Assembly: GCA_003550325.1 (NCBI GenBank)
Contig: QKWP01000603.1
Location: 101,764-165,763 of the forward strand
Direction: 5' to 3'
Length of the DNA stretch: 64,000 nt
Source: Gigaspora rosea
Taxonomy: Eukaryota; Glomeromycota; Glomeromycetes; Diversisporales; Gigasporaceae
In this document: positions 21,301 through 33,144 of the stretch, piece by piece
How the letters are laid out: each line of letters begins with the position of its first letter
How positions within the stretch are numbered: position 1 is the stretch's first letter
Made by a program: the position numbers and the translations under genes
Notes under the pieces: generated by a model
Told to the model about the DNA's origin: nothing
The model's input: only the letters and a program-made list of their open reading frames with translations
The model's database searches: none

Positions 21301-21562
21301 TTTTTGCCCACTGACCATTTTAAATGATTTTCCATTAAAATGATCGTCTGTGAAATGATTCTAGAGAGCCCAAAATCATCAAAAAATCCAATCACCGAAT
21401 CGCGAAATAATTAACATTTGATTACATCGGGTAAAATAGGATGGGTTTACCTTATTTCGCGATTCAATGATTGGATTTTGATGATTTTGGGCTCTCTAGA
21501 ATGATTTCACTGAGACGGTCATTTTGATAATAAAATCATATAAAACAGTCAATGGGCAAAAA
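21301..21562. mobile_element. Foldback MITE, about 262 bp
   Basis: Arms TTTTTGCCCACTGACCAT and complement, with inner arms ATTCTAGAGAGCCCAAAATC and AATCGCGAAATAA matching inversely. Inserted at the edge of a Sel1-repeat remnant. No ORF. Confidence 0.7.
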
Positions 21563-21589
21563 ATTAATTTTCGTCAGAGATTCAGAGAT

Positions 21590-21800
21590 TTGCTTATCTG
21601 AACGCCAATTCTGAATCGTCAATTTCATGTCGCCGGAATATTGTCCACAATCTGTTCTATTTGAACATCCCATCTCTGCTGATTTGTAGTGCCTATTTTT
21701 TATCTTTTTCAATCCCAATTCCATTTGCATAATAGCATCCAAATTTATATGCTTTCTTACCTTTGCAGATTACCTTCAGCGAATTTCAAATACCACAAAT
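21590..21800 (-). pseudogene. Sel1-repeat protein fragment
   Basis: Minus-strand frames read WYLKFAEGN, KKAYKFGCYYANGIGIEKDKK (split by a frame change) and HYKSAEMG, which is one and a half Sel1 repeats. Frameshifts and stops break it, and the foldback at 21301-21562 lies immediately downstream of it on the minus strand. Probably a remnant of another Sel1-kinase family member. Confidence 0.65.
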
Positions 21801-21819
21801 GTCTCTTTATAAATTGTGA

Positions 21820-22347
21820 TGATCCGGATAAAATCTGCAGAATTACTATATTGGGACAATAGTAAATTTTGGGGATAAGTACAATATAAACTTTTATTAT
21901 ATACTGAAATCTTACAATCACCACTATGGTAAGTGATTTTTTTTATTAAGCTAACAGCTCAGGTCATTTAATTGAAAGTTGTAGAGCTCACTGGGATGCA
22001 TCCAATGGTGGTTAGATCATTTCAAATTGGCCCAGTGTACGCTAAGATATCGCTAAAAAAGATTGGACGACTATATAAAATTCTATGTAAACAAACTAGA
22101 AATTTTATATAGTCGACCAATCGGTTTTTAGCGATATTTCAGCATACAATAGGTCGATTTGAATGTTCTAACGACCATTGGATGCATCTCAGTGAGCCCT
22201 ACAACATTCAATTAATCGACTTGAGCTGTTAGCTTAATAAAAAAGGTCACTTACCATAATGGTAGTTGTAAGATTTCAGCATATAATAAAAACATAGTAA
22301 TTTCCCCAAATTCTAATATAGAAATTCTGCAGATCTTATCCGGATCA
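21820..22347. mobile_element. Foldback element, core-module family
   Basis: 528-bp palindrome with ends TGATCCGGATAAAATCTGCAG and complement. The inner arms contain the shared core: TTAAGCTAACAGCTCAGGTC, GAAAGTTGTAGAGCTCACTG, GATGCATCCAATGGTGGTTAG, CTAAGATATCGCTAAAAAAG and CGACTATATAAAATTCTATG. Ends differ from those of its relatives at 10116, 12935 and 33145. Confidence 0.8.
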
Positions 22348-23100
22348 GCAATTAAAGAGATTTCAAAATCACTCATAAATCATAAATTTGTCTGCCTTTA
22401 AAAATTATGAATCCACGCATTTTTAGAACCATCCACTATCAAATTCACAAATAAAAACATTGTTAAATCAATCAGAAAGTAACTATTGTTTAAATCGCAA
22501 ATCTACTTACTAATAATAAATTTACTCACCATTAAAAACATGGCTCATTCACCAATAAAATCGCTATATTGTTGAGATAATGTAGATCTTAGAAATATTT
22601 CCAATATAAACTAGGTGCTTGAACTGTTTAAAGGGAGTTAGAAATGAGCATACTATATTTCTATTCCCTTATATAAATATACAATCTATTAGTATTATTA
22701 GATTACATTTTATTCAGGGTAATCACATTTACTATGTTTGTTCTATTAGCTTCTTATTCTATTCACTTTTTTTGTTTTTCTATTGTAAATTTTTAGTAAT
22801 AAATTTTACTAATTAAATATAAATTATTTTAAATTTATTATTTTACTAATGGTCTAACAATATATATTTAAATAATTACAAATTCTTAATAAAAAAATTT
22901 TATATAAAAACAATAAATCAAGCTTTTGTTTTATTTTCTATTTGCCAACACTAATTATATTGTGCAAAATTGGTTCTGTGATTAAAATTAGTACTAGGGT
23001 CAGTTATTTTATATAATATAATTATATGTTAACTTTGTAAAAATTCCACAATTGCTTCATTTTAGAAATAATGTAATAGGTAGGCACCTTATTAGTTTTT
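22348..23100. other. No supported gene
   Basis: AT-rich; a 65-codon plus-strand ORF (22619-22816) is hydrophobic low-complexity text without a domain. Confidence 0.5.
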
Positions 23101-24150
23101 TGATAATAGTGAGCTAAATAAAAAATTCTATTACAAAACTTATTAATAATTGAAAAACACATAGCATGATTTAGTTTGTATTAGAATTATTATTTCTACT
23201 AGTATTTGCTATAAAAATTCTGTTATAGAATTTACTTGCTAATGCAGTGCATGTAGAGTTAAATCAGTATATGATAAAGTTAGTTTGTATTAGAAGTATC
23301 ATGATTTCTACTATAAGTTACAAAAAAACCTTTATTACAAAACTTACTATTCTAGTGATATAGTAAATTAGGACCCTAAAGAATTCTGATACAACTCAGA
23401 TGATTCTAAAAAAGGAAATTTTGCATAGAAATTTATTAAATATTGCATTTTTATATAGAAATTTTCAAATTTTGCTCTATTTTATACATTTATATGGCTA
23501 AAATACTGCTAAAATTATACAAACTCAGATCTGAGTTGATTAGAGTTCTTTGAGGTCCTAGTTATTGTTGTATAAGTTTGTATTGAAATTATTATAATTT
23601 CTATATTAATGTTAAATTAATATATATTGAATTATTATAATTTTATTTAAATTACAATATGTAGTTGAATTAAGTGAATTTGTTGAAATTTCTACTATGA
23701 GTAACTGTAGAACTTCTGTTGCAGAACTCACTGTTTGGGTGATCACAGTATATAGTTGAGTTAGCTTGTATTGGAATTATTATGTTTGCTATATAGCTAA
23801 GGTTGAGTTGATTTGTATTTGAATTATTATGATTTCTATTGTGTTATTGTAAAAAAAAATTTACAGAACTCACTTGCTATCTCAGTGACCACAGTAGTAT
23901 GTGTTTATATTGAGTTGGCTTATTAAAAATTTTATAATTTCTATAAAGTTGAATTAAAATTATTGAGATTTTTATTGTAGTTTATAAAAAGTTTACTAAA
24001 CTACTTGCAATTTAATAATTACACTACATAATAAAGATTAAGTTAGGTTGCATTAAAACTGTTATAGAGTTAATGTACAAAAATTCTGTTACAGACTCCT
24101 ACTATTCTAGTGACCATAATACTGGTTGTTATTGTAGTCTGTATTATGTT
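23100..24150. repeat. Degenerate minisatellite-like tract
   Basis: Blocks such as GTATTAGAATTATTATGATTT, TCTACTATA, TCTGTTACAGAACTCACT and GTGATCACAGTATATAG recur in the same order every 100-130 bp, about seven to eight times with strong divergence. The AGGACC MITE at 23371-23559 interrupts it. The SINE at 24152 abuts its end. Confidence 0.6.
23371..23559. mobile_element. AGGACC-family MITE, copy 3
   Basis: 189 bp with ends AGGACCCTAAAGAATTCTGA and, inward from the right, AGGACCTCAAAGAACTCTAA; a central AACTCAGATCTGAGTT palindrome lies near the right end. Size and ends match the copies at 2235 and 11526, but the interior differs. Confidence 0.75.
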
Positions 24151-24151
24151 T

Positions 24152-24776
24152 TTTTTTAAAAATTTCCTTGGTAGTATACCCAAGGGCACTGTTGGCACTC
24201 TTTTATTAACTCATTATATTTCAAAGGTCTTACAAATACAGCAGGTTTTTTCTAATCTAAATCTCCCTCCAACCGTCCATTTTACCTAGCTGATTCCAGC
24301 GGGCCAACCATGTCCCGTTGCTCCGTACCAATTGGATCATAGGCAGCTATTATAGAAACTATATACTCTGCCAGTGCACTATTTAGGCTGGCCATTTTTC
24401 ATCTGCTCCGGGTGCCACTTTCTATTTTCAGTCAGTGTAGCGTTAGGCTCCTGGTTTCTTACTTTTCCTAGTTCGGTCAGTATCCTTGTCTCCATTCACA
24501 TTTGTCTTATTCCTTATTATAGTGGATGGTCCTTATGTTTACAACGTTTCTTGTTGGATTTTTTCATTTTCTGGATGCTGCAAGACCCCATGGCTATGTT
24601 ATATAGCTCATTGTCATTGTGGTACTATGTTTGGAAATAGGAGAGATGTTCGACGCCTCATTGTAGATCTTTGCTATTCGTGATTCTAACACGGTTTTTG
24701 GCATCCACTAGACTCGAACTGGCGACCTTGCGAATAAGTCTCCAGAGCACTAACCACTGCGCTATCCGACCCAGGG
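24152..24776 (-). mobile_element. tRNA-headed SINE, copy 1
   Basis: On the minus strand the 5' head (24776-24700) is tRNA-like: GGGTCGGATAGCGCAGTGGT holds an A-box, and GGTCGCCAGTTCGAGTCTAG a B-box, the internal promoter of RNA polymerase III. A body of about 500 bp follows. The 3' end has AGAGTGCCAACAGTGCCCTTG, a 6-bp hairpin CCTTGG...CCAAGG (24166-24185) and a run of A. A second element with the same order of parts is at 49110-49885. It is not a functional tRNA: the acceptor stem does not close. Confidence 0.8.
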
Positions 24777-24779
24777 TCT

Positions 24780-25404
24780 CTGTATTATGGTAAATTACTA
24801 TAAAAAATTATATTACAAAAATGAGTTGATTGTTAGTGAAATGAAATGGATACAATTATGACCTGTTAGTAAAATGGATCATATTATTATTAATTTAGTG
24901 AAGTGGTATTTAAAAAAAAGATTACAGGAAGCTAGCCTGTAATCATGTATATAGTAAGTAAGTTATAATCTTGTAAACTTGTTTTGCTATAGGTTTTCTA
25001 TAAACAAAAATTTTTAAAAATTATAACTAAAAAAAGTTTACTTGTTACAAAATAAAGAAACTTCCACTATGCCTCTATAAAGCTATTCATTGTTGTTACA
25101 AAAAAAATTGTATTACAGGTCATAAAAGGTTAGTTATAGAATTAGGTTTGTATAGCCTTATAATAAAGCTTATTATTCTTTTACCAATTAACTTTATATT
25201 TTACAAAGGTTCTATTAGAAGTTTGGCTCATTATTTCATCATCTTAAGAAATTATTGTATTATATTTTACTTACTATTACTATTAAAAGCCATAAGAGAT
25301 CTTCCGCAACTCTATCTGCTGATCACTTGTAGCAACAAAATTGCTAAAATTCTGAAGTGAAGTTACAAAGAAAACAGAAGAAAACTGGAAGACACATGCA
25401 GTTG
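24780..25404. other. No supported gene
   Basis: AT-rich sequence; a 70-codon hydrophobic ORF at 25148-25360 has no recognisable domain. Confidence 0.5.
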
Positions 25405-25556
25405 GCAGCTATTATTTAGAGATACAGTTAATTGAGTATCTTGCTAGTAGCCCCAGAGTTTATCACTCACCACACCACCGGCACTTGTCGTTTAGAGGTA
25501 AAGTTCATAGACTACTTGCCGACAAGCTCAGAGCTTATCACTTACCAAACTAAGAA
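25405..25556 (+). repeat. Two-unit repeat, period about 80 bp
   Basis: A block running GGCA(G/C)(C/T)T...TTTAGAG(A/G)TA, then CTACTTGCCGACAAGC / CTTGCTAGTAGCCCCAGAG and TTATCACTCACCA, occurs twice (from about 25400 and 25478). Divergence is about a quarter of positions by eye. Confidence 0.55.
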
Positions 25557-25825
25557 GACTTCAGTTGGTTCCCTGTCGGATATTGGACTTACATGAAAAG
25601 GACAATACTCCTTTTTCTATTACAAGTAAAGAATTGGTGCCATTGATTTTTTTTTATGAAGAATTGTCAGAAAAGTGGGCATTTTCTGTACCCCCTCCAA
25701 AAGATTGGCAGTGTTTACTCAGTTCAAATCGGGAAGGCACCCATGAAGTTGGATTTGATCGTCACGAGTGGCTTGAAAACAAATCATGTAGACTGTCAGT
25801 TGAGGTCTTAGGAGAAACACTTTAG
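25508..25825 (+). CDS. Unidentified ORF
   Basis: Open from 25508 with no ATG at its start; 106 codons to a stop at 25825. Composition is protein-like rather than low-complexity (LHEKDNTPFSITSKELVPL, VPPPKDWQCLLSSNREG, HEVGFDRHEW) and less AT-rich than its surroundings. I do not recognise a family. It overlaps the end of the two-unit repeat and may be a fragment of a larger transposon protein or an exon. Confidence 0.3.
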
Positions 25826-26844
25826 AAAGTTCTCAAATATTTTAGGTTTAGTAGTTGGGTTACTTAGACTACTTTTTTTTCGTTTAATATAATGGGACCT
25901 GGGCTATTGCTGGTTAGGGTTTTATGTTAAAAGCCATATTTAGTAAAGATGATAAATTTTCATAAGAATGCTTTATCTAATTATGGAATTAATGCTATAA
26001 TAAGAAATGCAATGAGAGTAAAATCATAATTAGTCAATCATATTTTGTATTGTATTTTAGTATGCAAAAAAAATTTTATATACATTGAACTATGGAATCA
26101 AAAGATGATATATCTTGAAAAATCTTACAGAAATTGATAAAAATTTTTTTGGATGCATGCTCTAATCATATAGCACATAGCTTATATAGCACATATAGCT
26201 CATAGACATAAATTAAAAATCTTTTTTGTTTATATCAAAAAGAAAATATGGCAAATTATGAGTAAAAGTGCAACTAATAATTTTACTTTATCAAAAAAAA
26301 ACATACAACTCTCTTTGCTGATCCCTGTGACCAAAATTTTAGCAGAAACAAAATCAACAAAAACACTAAAAACAACACAGAATATAGAGAACTAGACATA
26401 ACAAAGATAGCTTTGAGCAGCAGGAACTAGTTACTCAAAAACAACAGTATACAAAAACCACTTTGGACTAGCACAACTTTGGAAAAACAACTTTTTCAGA
26501 AAAACTTTTTGGAAAAAGTGGGGACTAGTAAAAACTCTGTATGCAGATCAGTAGATGTATAGCAAAACAAACACATAACTGATCAAAATAGATAAACAAC
26601 AAAACAAATACGCGTTGCAACATAAACAAAAGAATTATTGGTTCAAGTAAATGAAACCAGCTACAACTAAGTCTCAACAATATATAGTAACACAATACTA
26701 CAACAATAAGTAGAAATAACAGGCTGCAAACAACTTTAACACGTGACCTATAGAGGGAAAGTATATAGATTATCATGTAATGCATCAAAGAATTTAATCG
26801 GCTATTCTGCCATCAAAATCAAAAAATTATGTTGATATTAAATG
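25826..26844. other. No supported gene
   Basis: AT-rich; repeated ACAAAA/AACTTT text at 26340-26540. The 26525-26788 minus-strand ORF is hydrophobic and unsupported. Confidence 0.5.
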
Positions 26845-28030
26845 AACAGCATCACAGGGTGCTCAAGAGAGATATTGAAATTGCAGAATTCTTGGGTATA
26901 GAGAAACCAGAAACGGTGTATGTAATTCGTACTGCAATTGAAACATATAATTGGATACAATATAACAAGCAGTAAATGGAGCGGAAAAGCTTAAGGAGAA
27001 GGACCCAGTACCAAAATACATTAAAGATGTTGAAATTGAAAAACTGTGTCAAAAAATAGTATTTGCAATTATGGAGACTAGTGAAATGGACTATGGCAAT
27101 AATGAAATCAAACAACAAATCTTTAATGTAATAGAAGCGCATCTTGAGGAAAACAGGATAGAGCCCAGTGAAAAGGAGAAGATACTTGAAGTTAACAAGA
27201 ATTTATCTAAACCTTTAACAAACAGAGTAGTTGAGAAAAGTGACGACAACAAGGTAGATACCACACCCAAAGGCGATATACCAGGAAGCCAAACTAGAAA
27301 AGAAAAAGAAAAAGAAACAGAATGTATAAAGAAAACTCAGTACCGGGGAAAGGTGATGAAGAATGTTCTAATGAAGAATTAAAACAACAGATGGGAGAAC
27401 AATGGTGTACAATATGGGATTTACCATACTATGTTTCAAAAAAAAGTAATAATTGCATTAATTAGACGAAAGATAAAAGTCCCAGACGAAATTTTCATTT
27501 TACATAGTAAGAACAGAAAGACAAGAGCGGAGCTGTATTGGAAGGGAAAAGATCCCTTCAAGTCAATTGAAACAGAGGTTGAAAACATCTGGGTCTTGCC
27601 ATTAAAGGATAGAAACTTAGCTAGAATCACAATGGTCAAAAGTGATAAAGAGTAGCTCGACCTGAGAAGAACATTCCACGCAGGCTTAATAACCTACCAA
27701 TAAATACAAAAGAAGAGCTCTTACTTAGACAACTAAGAAGAATTAGAGCAAAGGCAGTACACATTTTCTATAACAGAAATGGAAATCCTAGAAGCCAAGC
27801 AGTGGTTGAGTTTGAAACAAACGAAGATAAAGAAAAAGCGACTCGACAGAATATCTATTACTACAACAAGGCACTCTGGTGGGATTTAAACACGAAAATA
27901 GAGACCTCTAAAAGTCAAGAGCAAATATGTTATAGAATGGAAAACTATAGAGAGCATGAAAGTATAACACAAAGACCTAAAAATAAAGAAGAGGTTAACG
28001 AGGTGATTAAACAAAAGTTTTGGTACTAGC
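26845..28030 (+). pseudogene. LINE ORF1 relic
   Basis: Fragments in two frames: DIEIAEFLGIEKPETVYVIR (about 26865), DYGNNEIKQQIFNVIEAHLE, a Lys/Glu-rich stretch to 27380, then QWCTIWDLPYYVSKKKVI and KVPDEIFILHSKNRKTRAEL (27400-27655), with VEFETNEDKEKAT and WWDLNTKIE to 28030. The second half looks like an RNA-binding ORF1 domain; this is inferred from position before the endonuclease. Stops at 27380, 27655 and elsewhere. Confidence 0.65.
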
Positions 28031-28354
28031 CCAAAACAAGAAGGAAAAACAAAAGGCCGTAGAAAGTGACCAAGAGCTAGAAGATATAATTGAAATGATC
28101 ACGAAATCAGTCCACAAAGATATAAAGGAGTGTATAGTCGATATCATTAAGAAGGATCCAAGACTCAAAGGGGCGGTCTCCTACTGCTCCTAATTGGCGC
28201 ACCAGTTGAAAAGTAAGAAAAAGAACTGGCTTCTCAACAAGAAAACTCCTCAACAGGTCCACAAATAGACATTAGAGAAAAGAAAAAGGAGGCCAGTTCT
28301 AACCGAAAGGAATCGCTCAGTACTCATAACAGTAAAAACATTAAAAAAGATTTA

Positions 28355-29090
28355 AGTGTACTTAGGTTTGGTTTTTATAATATCAATGGAATCAGAAGTA
28401 ACAAAAGTAAACTTGAGGCATTGGTAGACCTAATGGAAGAAGATAAATTGGACATTGTAGAAATTTGCAAGACTAATGTAGAAGAGAAGAAAGGTAGATA
28501 GCTGCTAAATCAGGAAAAGGACATAATAGGATTTTGGACTGAAGTAAGAGAAGAGAAAAAGAAAGGTTTCAGTATTGGTATCTTAATTAGGAATAAGTGG
28601 GCAAAACACGTGGCCCAAGTAAACAAATGTGGTGCTTATGGTATAGAACTAGTTCTAATGTTTAAAAAAATAGATTTCAGCATCATTATAGTATACGCCC
28701 CCCCTACAGACGACAAAATCAGGGCTGAAATTAAAAATCTTCTGAAGAACAAGATCGAAGAAAAAAGAAAGAAAGAAAGAAGATTTATTTTGGCCGGGGA
28801 TTTTAATTATGAAAGACAGGAAGAGGCAATTCGTAGAGGTAAAGAGGGTAAAAGGAATAAAATGACAGAAGATACCTTCCAAGAACTAGAAAACAGTGGA
28901 TTCACAAACGCATATAGATGGATGAATTCAAACAAATACGAGCACACTTGAAGTAATAGTCAAACGGAGTCACGTATTGATTACATATGGGTTTCCAAAA
29001 AATTAAAAAGGAATATTTTGGAAGTACAACATATAGATATGTCAACAACTACAGCAAGTGATCATGTTATTGTAAAGGCAAATATAACAA
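28355..29090 (+). pseudogene. LINE AP-endonuclease domain relic
   Basis: Motifs in order: LRFGFYNINGIRSNKSKLEA (catalytic Asn), LDIVEICKTNVEE, IELVLMFKK...IIVYAPPTD, RRFILAGDFNYE (catalytic Asp-Asn), SRIDYIWVSKK, TTTASDHVIV (catalytic Asp-His). In the second motif the usual catalytic Glu (ETN) is Lys (KTN). Stops fall at 28501 and 28950. These motifs define the exonuclease-endonuclease-phosphatase fold that nicks target DNA. Confidence 0.9.
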
Positions 29091-29862
29091 CAGATATAGG
29101 CCTAGTAAAATCAAGTCGCTCTAAAAAACATAACTTTAACTCTGCAAGACTGATGGTAGATATGAAGGAAGTAGATGAAGATCATTGGACAGCATATACT
29201 CAGCACTTAGAAAGGGCCTTAAGTGCGCAATGGAAAGATGTCGCCAAAAGTATTCACAAAAAAAAGGAAACAGACCTCGAAAATTTGAATAAAAAGTAGA
29301 AAGTTATCAAAAACTGTATTATTGGTTCGGCAAGAAAACATCTTCCTATGAAGCGCAAAAAGAAGGAGATAGTGCAAAACAGTTCTAAAACAGAGATTAA
29401 GGCCTTAAGAAATAAGGTTAAATTGCTCAGCAAAGTGTGTAGGAAGTGCAAATGCAATATAGGAAAAAATATAGAGGTAGCGAAGGGTGATCCTATAGTA
29501 AAAATTCTTCAAGGTTTGGTAATACTAGAACACGAGACACCACAAAGATGGACAAGAGAAATCTTAGATAAGGTAAAGGAAGAGTGGAAACAACAGTATA
29601 ACATGTGGACAACAGAAAAATGAAGAATAGAGGAAGAGGAAATAAGATGAAGAATTGAGGAACGGGGTGACATGCTGGCAATAGACCAAAGAAGAATGAT
29701 AAATAGCCTTTTAGATAGACATAGTAATAGGATTACTTTAGATAGAATTGTAGTAGATAATGGAGGAGAAAAGCAGTTGGTTACTGACGAGGAGGAGATA
29801 AAGAAAAAACAGCAGATAATTTTCGTGAACAATACAAAAAGAGAAAGGTCAAAACAAGATAT

Positions 29863-31096
29863 ATGAACGAAAGGTGGACCAAGGCTTATAAACCATTACA
29901 AGAAATAGATAATGAATGGTACAGTGACTTAGCTGGAGAAGTAAGTGAACAAGAATGGCATGAAGCATTAGAGAAAGCAAAGAACAACTCAGCTCCAGGG
30001 GCTACAGGAATTACTTATCCATTAATTAAGAAGGCCGGTCCAAAAGCAGAAAAGATATTGCGTGAATTCGCAATTTCTTGTATAAGAGCGGGAAAGATTC
30101 CAAGTGAATGGAAAAAAGGGATTCTGTACCCGATCCCAAAAAGTGAATTTTGGAATTTTAACTTATTTAATATTTGCCCAATAATGCTCCTTGAAACATT
30201 AAGGAAAATGACAGTTCGCATCTTAAATACAAGATTGGGTCTATTCAAAGGGAAAAATATCCTAAAAGGATGTAATTACGCAGGCTTACCGGGGAACTGT
30301 ACGAATATCCCAATACAAATACTTAACAGTATCTTAGAAGACGCTCGAGAAAAAAAACAAAGAGCTGTGGGTGTTGATGCAAGACATTAAAAAAGCTTTT
30401 GATTCAGTAAGCTTGGAAATGTTAGAACTGTTGCTAAAGAGAATTAAATTGCCAGAAAATATCGTTAATTTCCTTATTGACTTATATAAAGAAAGGAGGA
30501 TTAAAGTGGTAACAGCCTTCGGATATAGCAAAGAGATAGTTGCAGAAGACGGAATTGACCAAGAAGAGGTGGTCTCACCCTTGGTATGGCGTATATACTA
30601 TGATCTGCTACTCAGAACAATACAAGAACAGGAATCTTTCAGATATTCTTTTGAGGTTGATTGGCTAGTTGACCTAACCACAGGGAAAAGCAGAAACGAA
30701 AAGCTGCGACAAGCTATTTTGACGTACACAGATGATACCACGTGGATCGCCAAATCTAAAGTGGATATGGAGAATATTTTAGCAATTGCAACCGAATTTT
30801 ATCAGTTAAACGACATTAAAATAAATAGGAAAAAGTCCGAGCTGGTAGTCCTAAATTGTAAAGATAAGGCAGTTACAATAGAAATGGGCGAAGGAAAAGA
30901 TAAAGTTTTGGCAAAGAGAAAGGAACAGGTTGCAAGATTTCTGGGAGTTTGGATCTCAGAAAAACAAGCGCTAAAGTGTATCAAAAAGGTCATAGAGCAG
31001 AAGGTGTGGGCGCTAACTCACTGCATGAAGAAGAAAAAAATGACGCTTTGTCACCTCATATATATAAACAATAAAGTGTTAATTCTGAGAGTTTAA
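29863..31096 (+). pseudogene. LINE reverse transcriptase relic
   Basis: Two ORFs joined by a frameshift in a run of A near 30352. The first holds NNSAPGATGITYPLIKKAG and KIPSEWKKGILYPIPK (fingers). The second holds motif A DIKKAFDSVSL, motif B-like EEVVSPLVWRIYYDLLLRTI, motif C YTDDT (the catalytic Asp pair), motif D INRKKSELVVLN and motif E FLGVWIS. Expected text after motif E is lost after about 50 residues. Preceding fragments from 29018 to 29832 are the endonuclease-RT linker. Confidence 0.9.
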
Positions 31097-31440
31097 CTTA
31101 TAGTTTCGAGTGTTTTTTTTTTATATTTTAACTAACAAAATTCAACTTATTCTATAAGACAATTGTACAAAATTTATATATCGATAAAAAATTTGAAAAT
31201 ATAGTTTTATTCTTTAGAATTTTAAAAACAATTTGTGAAAGTTTCAAGGTAATTCGATTTCTTGATAATAAATTGAATCGCTTTGAAATTTTAATTATTA
31301 ATTATATTATGTTCTTACTGTAATTACGGTTAAATATACAATCCGAATTTGAATAAATTAATTGTTGTTTGTATAATGCAAAAATCTGTGATATGAAAAA
31401 TGCTATAGTTATCTAACATAGGTTTGATTTCTTAGTTCCA
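31097..31440. other. No feature seen
   Basis: AT-rich sequence after the truncated LINE; no poly(A) or repeat recognised. Confidence 0.55.
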
Positions 31441-31745
31441 CCCTAATCTAGTATGTACAGTGATTGGCTAGATTTAGAGTTAGGGTGGGCTGGAATTATG
31501 TCTAACCCCGCCGGGGCATTCTCATGATAGTGCCCACCAGCATTAAGCTTAATGCTGGCCGAAGGTTAGGTTACCAAAATTAGACTTGTATAACGTTATA
31601 CAACATTAGCAGCGTGTAACCAAAAATTATTTTTGCAAAAACAATGCACAGGCCTTTGTGTAACACAAGTGCATAAATTCTAAAAATAGAAAATCTTGTG
31701 TAACCATGGTGCGAATAGCAAAAATCCATGGTGCGAATAGTAGTT
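31441..31745. mobile_element. One-armed copy of the 46910 foldback
   Basis: Matches the right arm of the element at 46910-48304 for its whole length: GGGTGGGCTGGAATTATGTC, AGCATTAAGCTTAATGCTGG, ACCAAAAATTATTTTTGC, CTTGTGTAACCATGGTGCGA. The left arm is absent, so this is a half element. Confidence 0.8.
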
Positions 31746-32114
31746 ACTAGTAGTAGCATCTATTAAAAATATAGCAGTTACACTAAAACAGAAATAGATA
31801 ATAAACTGCATAAATGCAAAATAATGTCTAGGGTTATTGTTTGAATAATGATTAGAATTAAGCTTAATTCAATTAAATTCAAAATTACACTTTTGAGAGT
31901 TATTTCAATATAGAGTTATATGTTGTATCAAATTTAAATATTTATAGATAATTTGCAAATAAATAGGTCATGTGCTAAATTTTTAATAATCAGCAAATTT
32001 CAATAATTATTTTTGGCAATAAAAAATTTAGTTTTTGATATTAAAACTTTTGGCTAGTATAAGATTATATCAAAATGATATAATAGCTAAAAATTATATT
32101 ATCAAAAACTAATA
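31746..32114. other. No feature seen
   Basis: AT-rich sequence between two mobile elements. Confidence 0.55.
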
Positions 32115-32123
32115 TTGTTATTA

Positions 32124-32744
32124 GGGAATAGAAATTTGTTGCACCCGCGACATGTCACACCCCGATTCGGCCAATCAAATCGCACGATTTTGTAGGCAAA
32201 AAATTTTATTTTTTAAAAATTCAAAATTTTACTAGTAAAATGTAAAATAAATAAGCAATATCAAAACATATAATGTAAAATTTTATTCTGAACAACTTTT
32301 TCTAAGTCATAAAGATAGATTATCTTAGTAAAAAAACGTTTTATAAGAAAAATCAAAATTTTCAAACGTCAGCACATATAAAACTTTTTTTTTACTAATA
32401 TAAATCTATCTTTACGTTTAAGTATTATATGTAAAATTTTATGCTAAACAACTTTTTCTAATTAAAAAGATAGATTGTTTTAGTAAAAAAAAGTTTTATA
32501 TGTGCTAACTTTGGAAATTTTTGATTTTTCTTATAAAACGTTTTTTTTACTAAGACAATCTATCTTTATGACTTAGAAAAAGTTGTTCAGAATAAATTTT
32601 ACGTTATATAGCATGCTATTTTATATAAATTTTCACTTTATTATGTAAAATTTTTAATTTTTAAAAAAAACTATAAAATCGTGCGATTTGATTGGCCGAA
32701 CCAGGGGGTGCGACATGTCGCGGGTGCGACAAATTTATTTTCCC
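32124..32744. mobile_element. MULE-type foldback MITE, copy B
   Basis: 621 bp, same family as 939-1574 but inverted relative to it. Ends start GGGAATAGAAATTTGTTGCA and, from the right, GGGAAAATAAATTTGTCGCA. Flanks TTGTTATTA (32115-32123) and TTTTTATTA (32745-32753) match at 8 of 9 positions. A 9-bp duplication at two independent sites supports a Mutator-like mobiliser. Confidence 0.85.
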
Positions 32745-32753
32745 TTTTTATTA

Positions 32754-33144
32754 TTAAAAATTACTGTAATTTTAATTAATAATAATGTTAAACTACTATA
32801 ATCTTGCATTAGAGTAAAATTTGCAGATTTCAAGCTGATCTACAAAGTGAATTTACTTATACCTTATAACTTAGTTTTATCCTATTTATTATAATTACTA
32901 AAATTTCTGATTATTGAGTTAGTGCAATTCTGAAAGACAATAATTAAAAGAATTTTTTACAGTGATCGTTATATACTTTAACCAAAACAAAACCTGTTAA
33001 AGTAATGTTTAGTTAAACAATTCTCATACAATAGATAAATATAGTATTACTAGGATATTAGCTCATGCCTTTAGTATAGAGTTAAAGGATTAAACTGATC
33101 AATTTAAAATTATGCATAGTAATTTATTGAATTAAAATATTATG
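32754..33144. other. No feature seen
   Basis: AT-rich sequence, no coding or repeat signal recognised. Confidence 0.55.

Larger units (their letters stand above)
26845..31096 (+). mobile_element. Dead APE-type LINE retrotransposon
   Basis: Order on the plus strand is an ORF1-like acidic/basic protein, apurinic endonuclease, linker, then reverse transcriptase, as in L1/jockey-type non-LTR elements. All parts carry stops and frameshifts. The RT thumb and anything beyond are missing; coding ends at 31096 and is followed by AT-rich DNA with no poly(A) tail, so the 3' part is truncated or replaced. Base composition is clearly less AT-rich than the flanks. Confidence 0.9.

Noticed and set aside
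24700-24776. tRNA gene on the minus strand
   Set aside because: A- and B-boxes are present, but the acceptor stem does not pair and a SINE body follows; it is a tRNA-derived SINE head.
26845-31096. Group II intron or retroviral origin for the reverse transcriptase
   Set aside because: An AP-endonuclease lies upstream and there are no LTRs, integrase or intron structure; a non-LTR LINE explains it.
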